Shown piece after piece: positions 23,636-37,976 of a stretch of 64,000 bases of DNA. The first letter of the stretch is position 1, and every line of letters starts with the position of its first letter. The notes beneath the pieces are model-generated. The model was not told where the DNA came from and did not search any database. It saw only the letters and a program-made list of their open reading frames with translations. Source of the stretch: Azospirillum oryzae (GTDB taxonomy: Bacteria; Pseudomonadota; Alphaproteobacteria; Azospirillales; Azospirillaceae); NCBI RefSeq assembly GCF_008364795.1, contig NZ_VTTM01000016.1, forward strand, positions 62,001 to 126,000, in the 5' to 3' direction. Both the position numbers and the translations under genes were made by a program.

Positions 23636-24694
23636 TCAGCCCTCCTGCAGGCGGTCGTAGACGCCGTAGTCGAGCGCCAGCCCGGCGACGATGTCGAGAT
23701 ACAGCTTGATGAGGTTGGTGGTGTAGAAGGCCGGGCAGCCGGTGTAATAGCGCTCGCCCGGCTTGGCGAAAGTCACGATGGGATCGGCGTTCAGCCGGAT
23801 CAGCCCGTTGGCGTCCAGAATGAATGCCTTCTGGTCTTTGGGCAGCCGGTGCACGGCCAGCCCGTCGGCCGGCTCGATTCCGCTTTCCTCCATGTAATGG
23901 ACCAGCATGCCCAGGCTGGACATCGACAGCGGCACGATCTGCTTCAGGCTGCGGTGGACAAGGTCGTCATAGAAAGCGGCGTCGCGTCCCGGCACCAGCA
24001 GCGGCGCGGCCTCCACCATCGCCCAGCAGATGTGGATGGCGGTGTGGCTACCGGTCTTGGTGATTGAAAGCATGTCGTAGCCGGCGCGCTGGTAGAGCGG
24101 CGAATGCTCCAGCACCGTGCGCAGGACGAAGGTCGCCGCCGCCTCCAGCGAGATCTCGCCGGAGCCCTGGGAGCGGAAATACTCCTCCTCCTGCACCAGA
24201 TCGACGGCCCAGCCGGTGATGAGACCGTCCAGCAGGTGGCAGGTGGCGTCGCGCAGGACGGAGCAGAAGACGTCCGGCTCCGCCGCCGCCATGGCGGTAC
24301 GGTCGGCCGGGTCCAGCCCATGCGGCGAACGCGGCGGGATCGGCAGCATCGGCCGGCCGTCCGCATCGAAAGGCAGCTTTTCCGCGATGTGGTCGCGCAG
24401 GCGGTTGAACAGCAGGGCCAGCAGGCTGTTGACCGCGACCTTGTCGGCATCGTCCTGGGGGATCGGGGCCTGAGGAATGGGCGCTGCTCCGTCCGTCGCG
24501 CCCTCGCTCTTCGCGGCATGGAACGGGCATTGCCCGGCGCCCTTGCGGAAGTCGTCGCTGAACAGGAAGTTCGGGTCGGACTGGATGCGCTGCAGGATAT
24601 GGGCGATCGACACCCGGCCCAGCCCCGCCTCGCCATGGGCGGTGTTGAAGGTCTGGGCGAAGTCGTTGGAACGGGCGGTCAGGGTGTCGGACAT
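23636..24694 (-). CDS. Protein of unrecognised family, paralogue A (352 aa)
   Basis: First gene of a tandem pair of homologues. Compared with paralogue B it has about 20 extra residues (a Pro/Ala/Gln-rich insert after GQCPFHAAKS) and otherwise keeps the same order of blocks: SIAHILQRIQSDPNFLFSD, GQCPFH, SPHGLD, MAAAEPD, GYDMLSITKTGSHTAIHICW, RSLKQIVPLSMSSLGML and GERYYTGCPAFY. Predicted to be soluble and mostly helical. The blocks are too strongly conserved between the copies to be neutral, so both are probably functional. No known enzyme motif was found. Neighbours (phosphatase downstream, 5'-nucleotidase upstream on the same strand) give no clear lead. Confidence 0.75.
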   Translation of the reverse strand: MSDTLTARSNDFAQTFNTAHGEAGLGRVSIAHILQRIQSDPNFLFSDDFRKGAGQCPFHAAKSEGATDGAAPIPQAPIPQDDADKVAVNSLLALLFNRLRDHIAEKLPFDADGRPMLPIPPRSPHGLDPADRTAMAAAEPDVFCSVLRDATCHLLDGLITGWAVDLVQEEEYFRSQGSGEISLEAAATFVLRTVLEHSPLYQRAGYDMLSITKTGSHTAIHICWAMVEAAPLLVPGRDAAFYDDLVHRSLKQIVPLSMSSLGMLVHYMEESGIEPADGLAVHRLPKDQKAFILDANGLIRLNADPIVTFAKPGERYYTGCPAFYTTNLIKLYLDIVAGLALDYGVYDRLQEG

Positions 24695-24804
24695 GCGTGC
24701 GGCCTTCGGCGCGGATGTAGAGCGGACGGGTTACCCTAAAGGCAACTGCCGGCCGCGCGCAACGGAGTGTCGCCTCCCGGCTCTATAATGTCCCGGCCGC
24801 TGCG

Positions 24805-26319
24805 TTATTTTGCCACGATCCGGCCGTCCACCGCGGGCGCGACCGTTTTCTTGGCTTCGACGTAATTCATCACGATGGTCGCCAGCAACACCGCGCCCGA
24901 GGCATCGACGATGACTTTGGCCCGCGGGAAGGCGGCATAGCCGTCGCCGCCCTTCAGCATGTAATCGTTGGTGGCGACGCGGTAGGTCGCCTGTGGGTCC
25001 AGCGGCTTGCCGCCCACCATGACCGAGGTCACCCGCCGTCCGGCCGGCGCCTTGGGGTCGTAGGTCATTGTCAGGCCGGAGACCTGCGGGAAACGCCCGG
25101 CCTTCTCCTCCACCTTGCCGACGCCGTGTTCGAGGGTGGAGATCAGATCCTGCCCCGACATCTCCACCAGCACGCCGACATTGCCGAAGGGCAACTCGGC
25201 GAAGATGTCCTTGCGGGTCAGCGTGGAGCCGGCGGGGTGCAGCGCGTCGGCGCGGATGCCGCCGCCGTTGGTGATGGCGACATCGGCCTTCAACGCGTCG
25301 CGCAGGGCGTCGGCGATCAGGTTGCCCATGCTGGCTTCGCGGCTTCGCACCACATCCTTGCGGCTGTCCAGTTCGGTCGCCGTGGTGCCGATCACCGCGG
25401 CCAGATCGCTGTCGAGCCGCTTGGTATAGCCCTCCACCACCGTCTCGACCGCCGGATCGGGAGCGACGCCGGCGGTGGTGACGAAACGCCATTCGGTCGG
25501 CACGGTGGTGGTCGCCGGACCCTTGCCCGACTCTTTGGTCTCGACCGCCAGCTTCACGACGCCGAGATACTGCGCATCGTGCCCGGCCTTCAGGATCAGG
25601 GTAGAGCCCTCATAGAAGCTGATCGGGTCGTGGTCGTGGCCGCCCAGGATCAGGTCGATGCCCTTGACCTTGGCGGCCAACTCGCGGTCCTCCGCGATGG
25701 TCAGGTGGGTCAGCGCTACGACGACCGCGGCCCCCTTCGCCCGCAACTCCTTCACCGCCGCTGCCGCCGTCTCCAGCACCGGAGAGAAGCTGAGGCTCGG
25801 CCCGGCGCTGGACAGGCGGGCGGTGTCGGGGGTGATCAGGCCAATGAAACCGACGGTGATGCCGTCGATGGTCCTGGTCCAACTCGGCACCGTGCCGGCG
25901 AAGGCGGAGCCGTCGGCCGACCGCACATTGCTGCCGATCCAGGAGAATTTCGATTCGGCCATGCGCTGTTTCAACGTGTCGGGACCGAAATCGAATTCAT
26001 GATTGCCGAAGGTCACCGCATCGACGCCGATGGCGTTGAACAGCGCGATCATCTGCTCGCCCCGCGTGGTGCCCGACAGCAGCGACGGCGACAGGAAATC
26101 GCCGCCGACCGTTGTGATCGCATCGGGGGCTGCGGCGCGTTCACGTTTCAGCAGCGTCATCAGCGGCCCGAACCCGCCCTGTCCTTTCACCGGCGCGATC
26201 TCGTACACGTCGTTGACATGCAGGAAGGTCAGCGTGCCGTTCTGCGCCCAGCTGGGCAGGGCGGCTCCCAGGATGACGGCAAACAGTGGGGCGGCGATCA
26301 GGCGGAAAGGGAACAGCAT
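24805..26319 (-). CDS. 5'-nucleotidase / metallophosphoesterase, secreted
   Basis: Periplasmic enzyme of 504 aa of the UshA/5'-nucleotidase family, hydrolysing nucleoside phosphates or related esters. The signal peptide is about residues 1-24 (LIAAPLFAVILGAALPSWAQ). The dimetal site motifs are in order: FLHVNDVYE, TTVGGDFLSPS, TFGNHEFDFG, VALTHLTIAED and LILGGHDHD. The C-terminal substrate domain shows GNLIADALRD, ITNGGGIRAD and NDYMLKGGDGY. The start at 26319 has GGAGGT upstream. It is divergent from the amidotransferase gene. The exact substrate is not evident. Confidence 0.9.
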   Translation of the reverse strand: MLFPFRLIAAPLFAVILGAALPSWAQNGTLTFLHVNDVYEIAPVKGQGGFGPLMTLLKRERAAAPDAITTVGGDFLSPSLLSGTTRGEQMIALFNAIGVDAVTFGNHEFDFGPDTLKQRMAESKFSWIGSNVRSADGSAFAGTVPSWTRTIDGITVGFIGLITPDTARLSSAGPSLSFSPVLETAAAAVKELRAKGAAVVVALTHLTIAEDRELAAKVKGIDLILGGHDHDPISFYEGSTLILKAGHDAQYLGVVKLAVETKESGKGPATTTVPTEWRFVTTAGVAPDPAVETVVEGYTKRLDSDLAAVIGTTATELDSRKDVVRSREASMGNLIADALRDALKADVAITNGGGIRADALHPAGSTLTRKDIFAELPFGNVGVLVEMSGQDLISTLEHGVGKVEEKAGRFPQVSGLTMTYDPKAPAGRRVTSVMVGGKPLDPQATYRVATNDYMLKGGDGYAAFPRAKVIVDASGAVLLATIVMNYVEAKKTVAPAVDGRIVAK

Positions 26320-27148
26320 GGAGAGCGGACCTCCGGTGGCATACTTGCGTATTCTAGACCAGCTTTGCCCCGCCGCGCATAGCGGCTTTGCGGCGGGGAG
26401 CATGCGATCGGGCGCGGCTGCGGCTTGAACTCCGCCTGCGACGGTCTCACAACTTGATGACAAGATTGCCAACGACGCGAGCCGAGCAGACCCATGCGCA
26501 TCCTGGTCGTTCAGAACAGCCGCACCGCCCCCATCGGTCTGGTGGGCGACGCGCTGACCGACAACGGCGCCACCCTCCACACCATTGCGGCCAACGAGGG
26601 GGAAGCGATCCCCAACAAGGACGGCTATGCCGGTCTCGTCGTGCTGGGCGGCCCGCAGGATGCCTGGAACGACGAAAAGGGGCCGCATTTCGGCCGGGTG
26701 ATGGAGACGATCCGCGACTTCACCGACGCCGACCGGCCGGTGATGGGCATCTGCCTGGGGGCGCAGCTGGCGGCCCGCGCCTATGGCGCCAAGGTCTACC
26801 GCCACACCACGCCGGAACTGGGCATCCACCGCGTCAGCCTGACCGACGGTGCGCAGGGCGATCCGCTGCTGGAAGGGTTTGGTCCGGAGCTGAACCTCGC
26901 CCAGTGGCACTACGACACCTTCGAGTTTCCCGACGGCGCGGTGCCGCTGGCCACCAGCGAAGCCTGCGACCGTCAGGCCTTCCGCCTTGGCCGCGCCACC
27001 TACGCCTTCCAGTTCCACCCGGAGGCCACCGGCGACATCCTGCGCGGCTGGGCGTCGCGCATCCGGGAGGAGGCGCGGGAAAGCAACGCCGAGATGCTGC
27101 ACGGTCTGGAGGACTCCATCGCCACCCACCTGCCGGTGGCGGAGCGCT

Positions 27149-28816
<1,668 letters not shown>

Positions 28817-28935
28817 GGGTGGCTCCGGATGGGCACGGACGATGTATGCCCCCGGATATGGCGAGCGGGCCGGAGCCGGGCAATGGGCGGAAGGAGTGGG
28901 GTGGGGATTGGGGGTGGGTGGGTATTGGCTGGCGA

Positions 28936-28986
28936 TGCCCCCACCCCAGCCCTCCCCCGCCCAGCGGGGGAAGCTAGGTGGGGGCA
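28936..28986. repeat. C-rich intergenic palindrome
   Basis: Outer arms TGCCCCCACC/GGTGGGGGCA and inner arms CCCCCGC/GCGGGGG-type around CCAG. It is of the same style as the units at 20912-21019 and lies between the XdhC gene and the MoeA/MocA fusion gene. Confidence 0.7.
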
Positions 28987-28999
28987 GTCGAGCGACCAC

Positions 29000-29712
<713 letters not shown>

Positions 29713-29716
<4 letters not shown>

Positions 29717-30042
29717 TCCACGGCCTCGACATAGACCTGTACCTGTCCGCCGCAGGCCAGCCCGACTTCCCAGGCCATTTCGTTGGTGATGCCGAAGGAC
29801 AGCAGGCGCGGTTCGCCGTCCTCCATCGACTTGGCGGCCTCGTGCGCCACGGCGCTTTCGATGCAGCCGCCGGACACGGAGCCGGCCATCGACCCGCGGT
29901 CGTCGACCGCCATCTGGCTGCCGACCGGCCGGGGCGAGGAGCCCCAGGTCGCCACGACGGTCGCCAGGGCCACCCTGCGGCCGGCGGCCCGCCATGCGGC
30001 CGCTTGCTCCACGATGTTGTCCGCCATCAGGGTGTCGTTCAT
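29713..30042 (-). CDS. XdhC family protein, N-terminal (XdhC/CoxI) part
   Basis: A 109-aa protein equal to the XdhC_CoxI domain alone: ALATVVATWGSSPRPVGSQMAVDDRGSMAGSVSGGCIESAVAHEA, with the conserved cysteine in GGCIE that in XdhC is needed for cofactor sulfuration. The start at 30042 has AAGGAGG upstream. It overlaps coxE by 4 bp in front and the XdhC C-domain gene by 4 bp behind, so translation of three genes is coupled. Splitting of this protein into two chains also occurs in related genomes and does not mean it is broken. Confidence 0.88.
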
Positions 30043-31256
30043 CCCGCCGCCTCCTTCAACCAACGGCGCAAGCCCGGGCTACGACGTGGATGGTCGGCCG
30101 ACAGGACACCGGCCAGATCCGCGAGGCTGTTCAGGCTGTGGGCCGCAAGAAAATCGTCCACATGCGGCAGCAGCGCCCGGATGCCCGAGGATTTCGGCGC
30201 GAAGCCTTCCCAGCGCAACAAAGGATTCAGCCAGACGAGCCGCCGACAGCTTTTGTGCAACCGATCGGCCTCTGCCGCAAGCCCTTCCCCTGCATCCCTG
30301 TCCAGCCCGTCGGTAATGAGAAGCACGACCGCGCCCTGGCCCAGCACCCGCCTCGCCCAGGTCCGGTTGAAGGCGTGCAGCGCGGTGCCGATCCGGGTGC
30401 CGCCCGACCAGTCGGCGACCGCCCCCGACACGGCGTCCAGCGCCACGTCCACGTCCTTGTGCCGCAGATGGCGGGTGATGTTGGTCAGCCGCGTCCCGAA
30501 GACGAAGCTGTAAACCCGGTCGCGGTCGTTGGTCACCGCATGCATGAAATGCAGCAGCATCCGCGAATAGCGGGTCATCGAACCGGAGATGTCGCACAGC
30601 ACCACCAGCGGCGGCGGCCGGGTGCGGCGGCGCTTGCGGGCAAGGTCCGACAGGTTGCCGCCGGTGCGCAGCATCCGCCGCAATGTGGCGCGCGGATCGA
30701 CGCGCGGCCCCATCGGGTCGGACCGGTAACGCCGCGTCGTGACCTCCGCCAGCGGCAAGGCGAGACGGGTCAGCAGGCGTTTGGCCTGCGCCATCTCCTC
30801 CCCCGTCATCTTCTCGAAATCCTTGTCCTGCAGGCGTTCGGTGGCGGACACGGTGAAAGAGGCATCGATCTCGATCTCGGTCTTTTCCGGTTCCTCCCGT
30901 TCGGCACCGCTGCCGTGCAGGGCCTCGGCGAGGCGTTGTGCCATTTCCGGCTGGTCGGGCGGGGCCTCCGTCCGCACCTTCGGCAGCATCAGCGACATCA
31001 TCTTCTTCAGGATGTCGGGATTGCGCCAGAAGACGTGGAAGGCCTGGTTGAACAGCTCGCTCTGGTCGTGGCGGTTCACGAAGACGGCGTGCAGCGCCCA
31101 ATAGAAGTCGGTGCGGTTGGACAGGCCGACCGCCTCCACCGCCTCGACCGCCTGCAACAGCTTGCCCGGCCCGACCGGCAGGCCGGCGGCGCGCAGCACG
31201 CGGGCGAAATGCATCAGGTTGAGGGTGAGGCGGCCGGCCGGCGCGTCGTCCGTCAT
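30039..31256 (-). CDS. coxE: CoxE-like VWA protein
   Basis: Protein of 405 aa with a C-terminal von Willebrand A domain whose metal-ion-dependent adhesion site begins D222-x-S224-x-S226 (LCDISGSMTRYSR). In CO dehydrogenase systems CoxE acts with the MoxR ATPase CoxD to complete the metal centre of the Mo enzyme. The gene follows coxD after 7 bp and overlaps the XdhC N-domain gene by 4 bp. The N-terminal ~200 residues are the CoxE-specific helical part (LMHFARVLRAAGLPVGPGKLLQAVEAV). Confidence 0.88.
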   Translation of the reverse strand: MTDDAPAGRLTLNLMHFARVLRAAGLPVGPGKLLQAVEAVEAVGLSNRTDFYWALHAVFVNRHDQSELFNQAFHVFWRNPDILKKMMSLMLPKVRTEAPPDQPEMAQRLAEALHGSGAEREEPEKTEIEIDASFTVSATERLQDKDFEKMTGEEMAQAKRLLTRLALPLAEVTTRRYRSDPMGPRVDPRATLRRMLRTGGNLSDLARKRRRTRPPPLVVLCDISGSMTRYSRMLLHFMHAVTNDRDRVYSFVFGTRLTNITRHLRHKDVDVALDAVSGAVADWSGGTRIGTALHAFNRTWARRVLGQGAVVLLITDGLDRDAGEGLAAEADRLHKSCRRLVWLNPLLRWEGFAPKSSGIRALLPHVDDFLAAHSLNSLADLAGVLSADHPRRSPGLRRWLKEAAG

Positions 31257-31263
31257 GGCGGCC

Positions 31264-32187
31264 TCAGCGCGCGGTGGTGGCGGCCAGCTCGGTCTTGACC
31301 TGGGTCAGGATGCGCGCCGCCTCGCTGCCCTGGATGCGGGCGATGTCGTCCTGGTATTTCAGCAGCGTGCCCAGCGTGTCGTTGATGACGGAGGGTTCCA
31401 GCTCCAACTGGTTCAACTCCACCAGGGCCTGTGCCCAATCCAGCGTCTCCGCCACGCCCGGCGCCTTGTAGAGGTCCAGGCCGCGCAAGTTCTGGACGAA
31501 GCCGACCACCTGGGCGGCCAGCCTTGCATCGGCCTGCGGCGCCTTGACCGTGACGATCTCCCGCTCCCGCGCTGCGCTGGGGTAATCGACCCAATGATAG
31601 AAGCAACGCCGTTTCAGGGCGTCGTGAATTTCGCGCGTGCGGTTGGAGGTGAGGATGACGATGGGTGGCTCCGGCGCATGGACGGTGCCGAATTCCGGGA
31701 TCGAAACCTGATAATCCGACAGGATCTCCAGCAGATAGGCCTCGAACGGCTCGTCGGTGCGGTCCAGTTCGTCGATCAGCAGCACCGGCGGCCCGGCGAG
31801 GTCCGGTTCCAGCGCCTGGAGCAGAGGCCGCTTGACCAGGAAGCGTTCGGAAAACAGGTCGGAGGCCAAGGATTCGCGGTCCTGCCCGCCCGACGCCTCG
31901 GCCAACCGGATTTCCATCATCTGGCGGGCGTAGTTCCACTCATAGACGGCGGACGAGGCGTCCAGCCCCTCATAGCATTGCAGCCGCAGCAGCTTGCGGC
32001 CGAGCGTCGCCGACAGGACCTTGGCGATCTCCGTCTTGCCGACGCCCGCCTCGCCCTCCAGGAACAGCGGGCGCTTCAGCTTCAGCGCCAGGAACAGCGC
32101 GGTCGCCAGAGAGCGATCCGCGACGTAGGAACCGCGGGTGAGAAGCGCCAGAGTGTCGTCGACGGAGGCGGGGAGAGGGGTGGTCAT
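31264..32187 (-). CDS. coxD: MoxR-type AAA+ ATPase, CoxD-like
   Basis: AAA+ ATPase of 307 aa. Walker A is at 45-52 (GEAGVGKT) and Walker B at about 135-140 (VLLIDELDR); sensor region LTSNRTREIHDALKRRCFYHW. This is the MoxR branch, which works as a chaperone with a VWA protein, here CoxE. It is assigned to assembly of the CoxL active site from the operon context. The start at 32187 gives a protein that begins near the conserved N terminus; the ribosome-binding site is weak. The DUF2442 gene stands 34 bp upstream. Confidence 0.88.
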   Translation of the reverse strand: MTTPLPASVDDTLALLTRGSYVADRSLATALFLALKLKRPLFLEGEAGVGKTEIAKVLSATLGRKLLRLQCYEGLDASSAVYEWNYARQMMEIRLAEASGGQDRESLASDLFSERFLVKRPLLQALEPDLAGPPVLLIDELDRTDEPFEAYLLEILSDYQVSIPEFGTVHAPEPPIVILTSNRTREIHDALKRRCFYHWVDYPSAAREREIVTVKAPQADARLAAQVVGFVQNLRGLDLYKAPGVAETLDWAQALVELNQLELEPSVINDTLGTLLKYQDDIARIQGSEAARILTQVKTELAATTAR

Positions 32188-32221
32188 GAAGGGCCTTGAT
32201 GGATTGAATGAATGCGCGGCA

Positions 32222-32500
32222 TCAGGCGGCGGCGCACCGTTGGTCCTGTGCATGCTGCCACAGCCGATCCGCCGGATAATCGATGTCCGGATCCTCCGCG
32301 TCCCCCCAGCCGATGGCCCAGCCCCAGGCTGCGACCTTCACCTTGGCGAATAGGGCCGGATCCGCAAGTGGACGCAACATGGTGAAGCGACGGATCGGTT
32401 CGGACAGGTCGACCACGTCCCGGGTGCCGTCGATCCAGGTCACGGCCACCGACAGCGTACCGGTAAGGGCTTCGACGGCGGCGACGCGGGGTTGGTCCAT
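32222..32500 (-). CDS. DUF2442 domain protein (putative antitoxin-like partner)
   Basis: A 92-aa protein with the DUF2442 pattern: VTWIDGTRDVVDLSEPIRRFTMLRPLADPALFAKVKVAAWGWAIGWGDAEDPDIDYPADRLW. Its function is not established; genes for DUF2442 and DUF4160 proteins are often adjacent and have been suggested to form toxin-antitoxin-like pairs. It follows the DUF4160 gene after 4 bp with GAGGAG before its start. The pair is inserted between coxM and coxD and has no evident role in CO oxidation. Confidence 0.8.
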   Translation of the reverse strand: MDQPRVAAVEALTGTLSVAVTWIDGTRDVVDLSEPIRRFTMLRPLADPALFAKVKVAAWGWAIGWGDAEDPDIDYPADRLWQHAQDQRCAAA

Positions 32501-32504
32501 CGAC

Positions 32505-32738
32505 TTACTCCTCGCCATTGATCTCGATCCAGCGTAATGCCAGCAACGGCCGGTTTTCTCCCGCCCATTCCAGCACCTTACGCATCGTATCAGGCGGCGC
32601 GGTGCCTTTCAGCAAGACCAGATCATTGATCCGGACCAGCGCGTTGAAGTCCGGTCCGACGATATGGAAATGCGGTGGATTGTGGTCGTCGGCATAGATG
32701 TAAACGCGGGCGTTTCCTATTCGGACGATGATCAGCAT
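32505..32738 (-). CDS. DUF4160 domain protein (putative toxin-like partner)
   Basis: A 77-aa protein with the DUF4160 signature: the N-terminal IVRIGNARVYIYADDHNPPHFHIVGPDFNALV contains the hallmark DHNPPHFH. The start at 32738 is chosen from the family start; the ribosome-binding site is poor, which is compatible with weak or coupled translation. With the DUF2442 gene 4 bp downstream it forms a two-gene cassette inside the cox cluster. Biochemical activity is unknown. Confidence 0.8.
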   Translation of the reverse strand: MLIIVRIGNARVYIYADDHNPPHFHIVGPDFNALVRINDLVLLKGTAPPDTMRKVLEWAGENRPLLALRWIEINGEE

Positions 32739-32823
32739 GGAGAAAGTCTGACTGCCCTTGTCCCGCAGCGTCAAGCACCCTCGCCACGACACAGATGGCC
32801 GTGGCGAGGGTGTATCGACCGTC

Positions 32824-33615
32824 TTAGCCCGCGGCTTCGACCGCGCGCTTCGCCATCACGGTGACGAGGTGGGCGCGGTAGTCGGCGCTGGCGTGGATGT
32901 CGGCATTCAGGCCGTCGGAGCCTACCGACAGGCCGTTCAGCGCCTCCGCTCGGAAGTCGGCGACCAGTGCCGTCTCGAACGCCTCGGCGCGGAAGACCGA
33001 GCCTGCGGCGCCGGTCACCGCCACCCGCACTTCCGATCCGAACTTTGCGACGAAGACGCCGACGATGGCATAGCGGCTGGCCGGGTTGCGGAACTTGGCG
33101 TAGGCCGCCTTGTCGGGACGGGAGAAGCGCACCGATTTGATGATCTCGCCCGGCTCCAGCGCGGTTTCGAACATGCCGGTGAAGAAATCGTCGCCGGCGA
33201 TGCTGCGGCGGTCGGTGGTGACCGTGGCTTTCAGCGCCACCACCGCCGACGGATAGTCGGCCGACGGATCGGCGTTGGCGATGGAACCGCCCATCGTGCC
33301 CATGTTGCGGACCTGCCGGTCGCCGATGCCCTCGGCGAGGCTGGACAGCGCCGGGATCACCCGTTTGACGAGGTCGGAGTGGGCGACCTCCGCATGGCGG
33401 GTGAAGGCGCCGATCTCCAGCCCGCCATCCGCCTCGCGGATGCCCTTCAGCTCCGGAATGGCGCCGAGGTCGATCAGGTCGGTCGGGCGGGCGAGGCGCT
33501 GCTTCAGCGTCGGCAGCAGGGTCTGGCCGCCGCCCAGCAGCTTGGCGTCTTCCGCCTGGATGGCAGCCGCCGCATCGGCGAGCGTTGTCGGCCGTTGGTA
33601 CGTGAACGCGTACAT
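32824..33615 (-). CDS. coxM: CO dehydrogenase-like FAD-binding medium subunit
   Basis: FAD subunit of 263 aa of the xanthine-oxidase family. FAD-binding motifs are LLGGGQTLLPTLKQRL (about 26-41) and GTMGGSIANADPSADYPS (about 105-122). It passes electrons from the [2Fe-2S] subunit to the acceptor. It comes third after coxS and coxL on the same strand, with 28 bp to coxL. The C-terminal domain (FRAEAFETALVADFRAEALNGLSVG) is the CO_deh_flav_C type. Confidence 0.88.
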   Translation of the reverse strand: MYAFTYQRPTTLADAAAAIQAEDAKLLGGGQTLLPTLKQRLARPTDLIDLGAIPELKGIREADGGLEIGAFTRHAEVAHSDLVKRVIPALSSLAEGIGDRQVRNMGTMGGSIANADPSADYPSAVVALKATVTTDRRSIAGDDFFTGMFETALEPGEIIKSVRFSRPDKAAYAKFRNPASRYAIVGVFVAKFGSEVRVAVTGAAGSVFRAEAFETALVADFRAEALNGLSVGSDGLNADIHASADYRAHLVTVMAKRAVEAAG

Positions 33616-33643
33616 TCTCTAGCCTCCTTCTTCTTCGGCCGTC

Positions 33644-36034
<2,391 letters not shown>

Positions 36035-36101
36035 CTCGTGTTTCCTCCCACAGGAACGCTGAAGATGCGGAAATGCCTGCTTATTGCTGGACTTTTTGCC
36101 C

Positions 36102-36602
<501 letters not shown>

Positions 36603-36961
36603 CGGTTTTCCTCCCGCTGGCTGAAGTCTGGCTTGCAGTCGTTTGGCGTGCAGTTGGGACTTTTCACTGTCTTTCGACGCGCCGCCGGCCGGGGGCAGGC
36701 CCAAGGGCTATACCGGTGTCCGCTTCGGCCGGCGGTCTTCCGCCACAAGGATAGGGGGTGTCTGGCCGTCGAGGTCAAGGAGCCTGTGCATGCCTTGGCC
36801 GAAAGAATGGCATGTGAATGGTCGATATGTCGGATTGTACGTACTGGCGCGTAATTTTGTGGCGCGTTACAGTGGGTTGGGGCTGCCCATGGCTTATGGG
36901 CAGGCAAAGGAATCCGCCCGGCAACGATCCGGGTGCAGCAACGATAATGGGGAGAGCCGCT
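36603..36961. promoter_or_regulatory. Divergent promoter region of the cox operon and the TRAP genes
   Basis: A 359-bp gap without a supported gene. It contains an 8-bp direct repeat TGGCGCGT at 36845-36852 and 36860-36867 (15-bp period), the palindrome GTACGTAC just before it, and a hairpin with perfect arms CTGCCCAT/ATGGGCAG at 36883-36903. These lie within 120 bp of the TRAP binding-protein start and are candidate control sites for one or both operons. Confidence 0.4.
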
Positions 36962-37936
36962 ATGAATCGCCCATCCGTGAAGCGTCACCTTCTGGCCCTG
37001 TGCACGGCCGCCGGCCTTGGCGTCAGCCTTGGCCTGGCCGCCCTGCCGGCCAAGGCGGAGACCTTCATCACCGTTCTGACCGGCGGCACCAGCGGGGTCT
37101 ATTATCCGCTGGGCGTGGCGCTGTCGAACGTGTACGGCAAGGCGCTGCCGGGGGCCAAGGTGACGGCGCAGGCGACCAAGGCGTCGGTGGAGAACCTGAA
37201 CCTGCTGCAGGCCGGCCGCGGCGAGATCGGCTTCACGCTGGGCGATTCGCTGAGCGACGCCTGGAAGGGCAACGAGGAGGTCGGCTTCAAGCAGAAGCTG
37301 GACAAGCTGCGCACCATCGCCGCCATCTATCCCAACTACATCCAGGTTGTCGCTGCCAAGGAATCGGGCATCAAGACGCTGGCCGACCTCAAAGGCAAGC
37401 GGGTGTCGGTCGGCGCGCCGAAGTCGGGGACGGAGCTGAACGCGCGCGCCATCTTCAACGCCGCCGGTCTGGCCTACAAGGATTTCGCCAAGACCGAATA
37501 TCTGCCCTTCGGCGAGTCGGTCGATCTCATCAAGAACCGCCAGTTGGACGCGACGCTGATCTCCGCCGGTCTCGGCGTGGCGGCGATCAAGGATCTGTCG
37601 TCGTCCCAGGAGATCACCGTCGTCAGCATCCCGGCGGACGTGGTGCAGAAGGTCGGCGACGCCGCCTACATCACCGAGACGATCCCGGCCGGCACCTATC
37701 CCGGCCAGGACGCCGCGGTGCCGACCGCCGCGGTCCGCAACCTGCTGGTCAGCCATTCCGGGGTGTCGGACGACGCCGCCTATGCGATGACCAAGACGCT
37801 GTTCGAGAATCTGGACGCGCTGGCCGCCGCCCATGTCGCCGCCAAGCAGATCAAGCTCGACAAGTCGGCCACCCAGTCGCCGGTGCCGTTCCACCCCGGC
37901 GCCGTCAAGTACTACAAGGAAAAGGGGCTGATGTAA
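36962..37936 (+). CDS. TAXI family TRAP transporter solute-binding protein
   Basis: Periplasmic binding protein of 324 aa. The signal peptide ends near residue 32 (LAALPAKA|ETFITVLTGGTSGVYYPLG). The motif TGGTSGVYYPLG and VSVGAPKSGTELNARAIF are hallmarks of the TAXI (TRAP-associated extracytoplasmic immunogenic) type. It serves the fused permease encoded 40 bp downstream. The start at 36962 has GGGGAG upstream. The ligand is unknown; glutamate-like and other organic acids are known for some members. Confidence 0.9.
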   Translation: MNRPSVKRHLLALCTAAGLGVSLGLAALPAKAETFITVLTGGTSGVYYPLGVALSNVYGKALPGAKVTAQATKASVENLNLLQAGRGEIGFTLGDSLSDAWKGNEEVGFKQKLDKLRTIAAIYPNYIQVVAAKESGIKTLADLKGKRVSVGAPKSGTELNARAIFNAAGLAYKDFAKTEYLPFGESVDLIKNRQLDATLISAGLGVAAIKDLSSSQEITVVSIPADVVQKVGDAAYITETIPAGTYPGQDAAVPTAAVRNLLVSHSGVSDDAAYAMTKTLFENLDALAAAHVAAKQIKLDKSATQSPVPFHPGAVKYYKEKGLM

Positions 37937-37976
37937 GGGACGGGCCTGATAAAAAAGAATTGGCGGAGAAGCCGTA

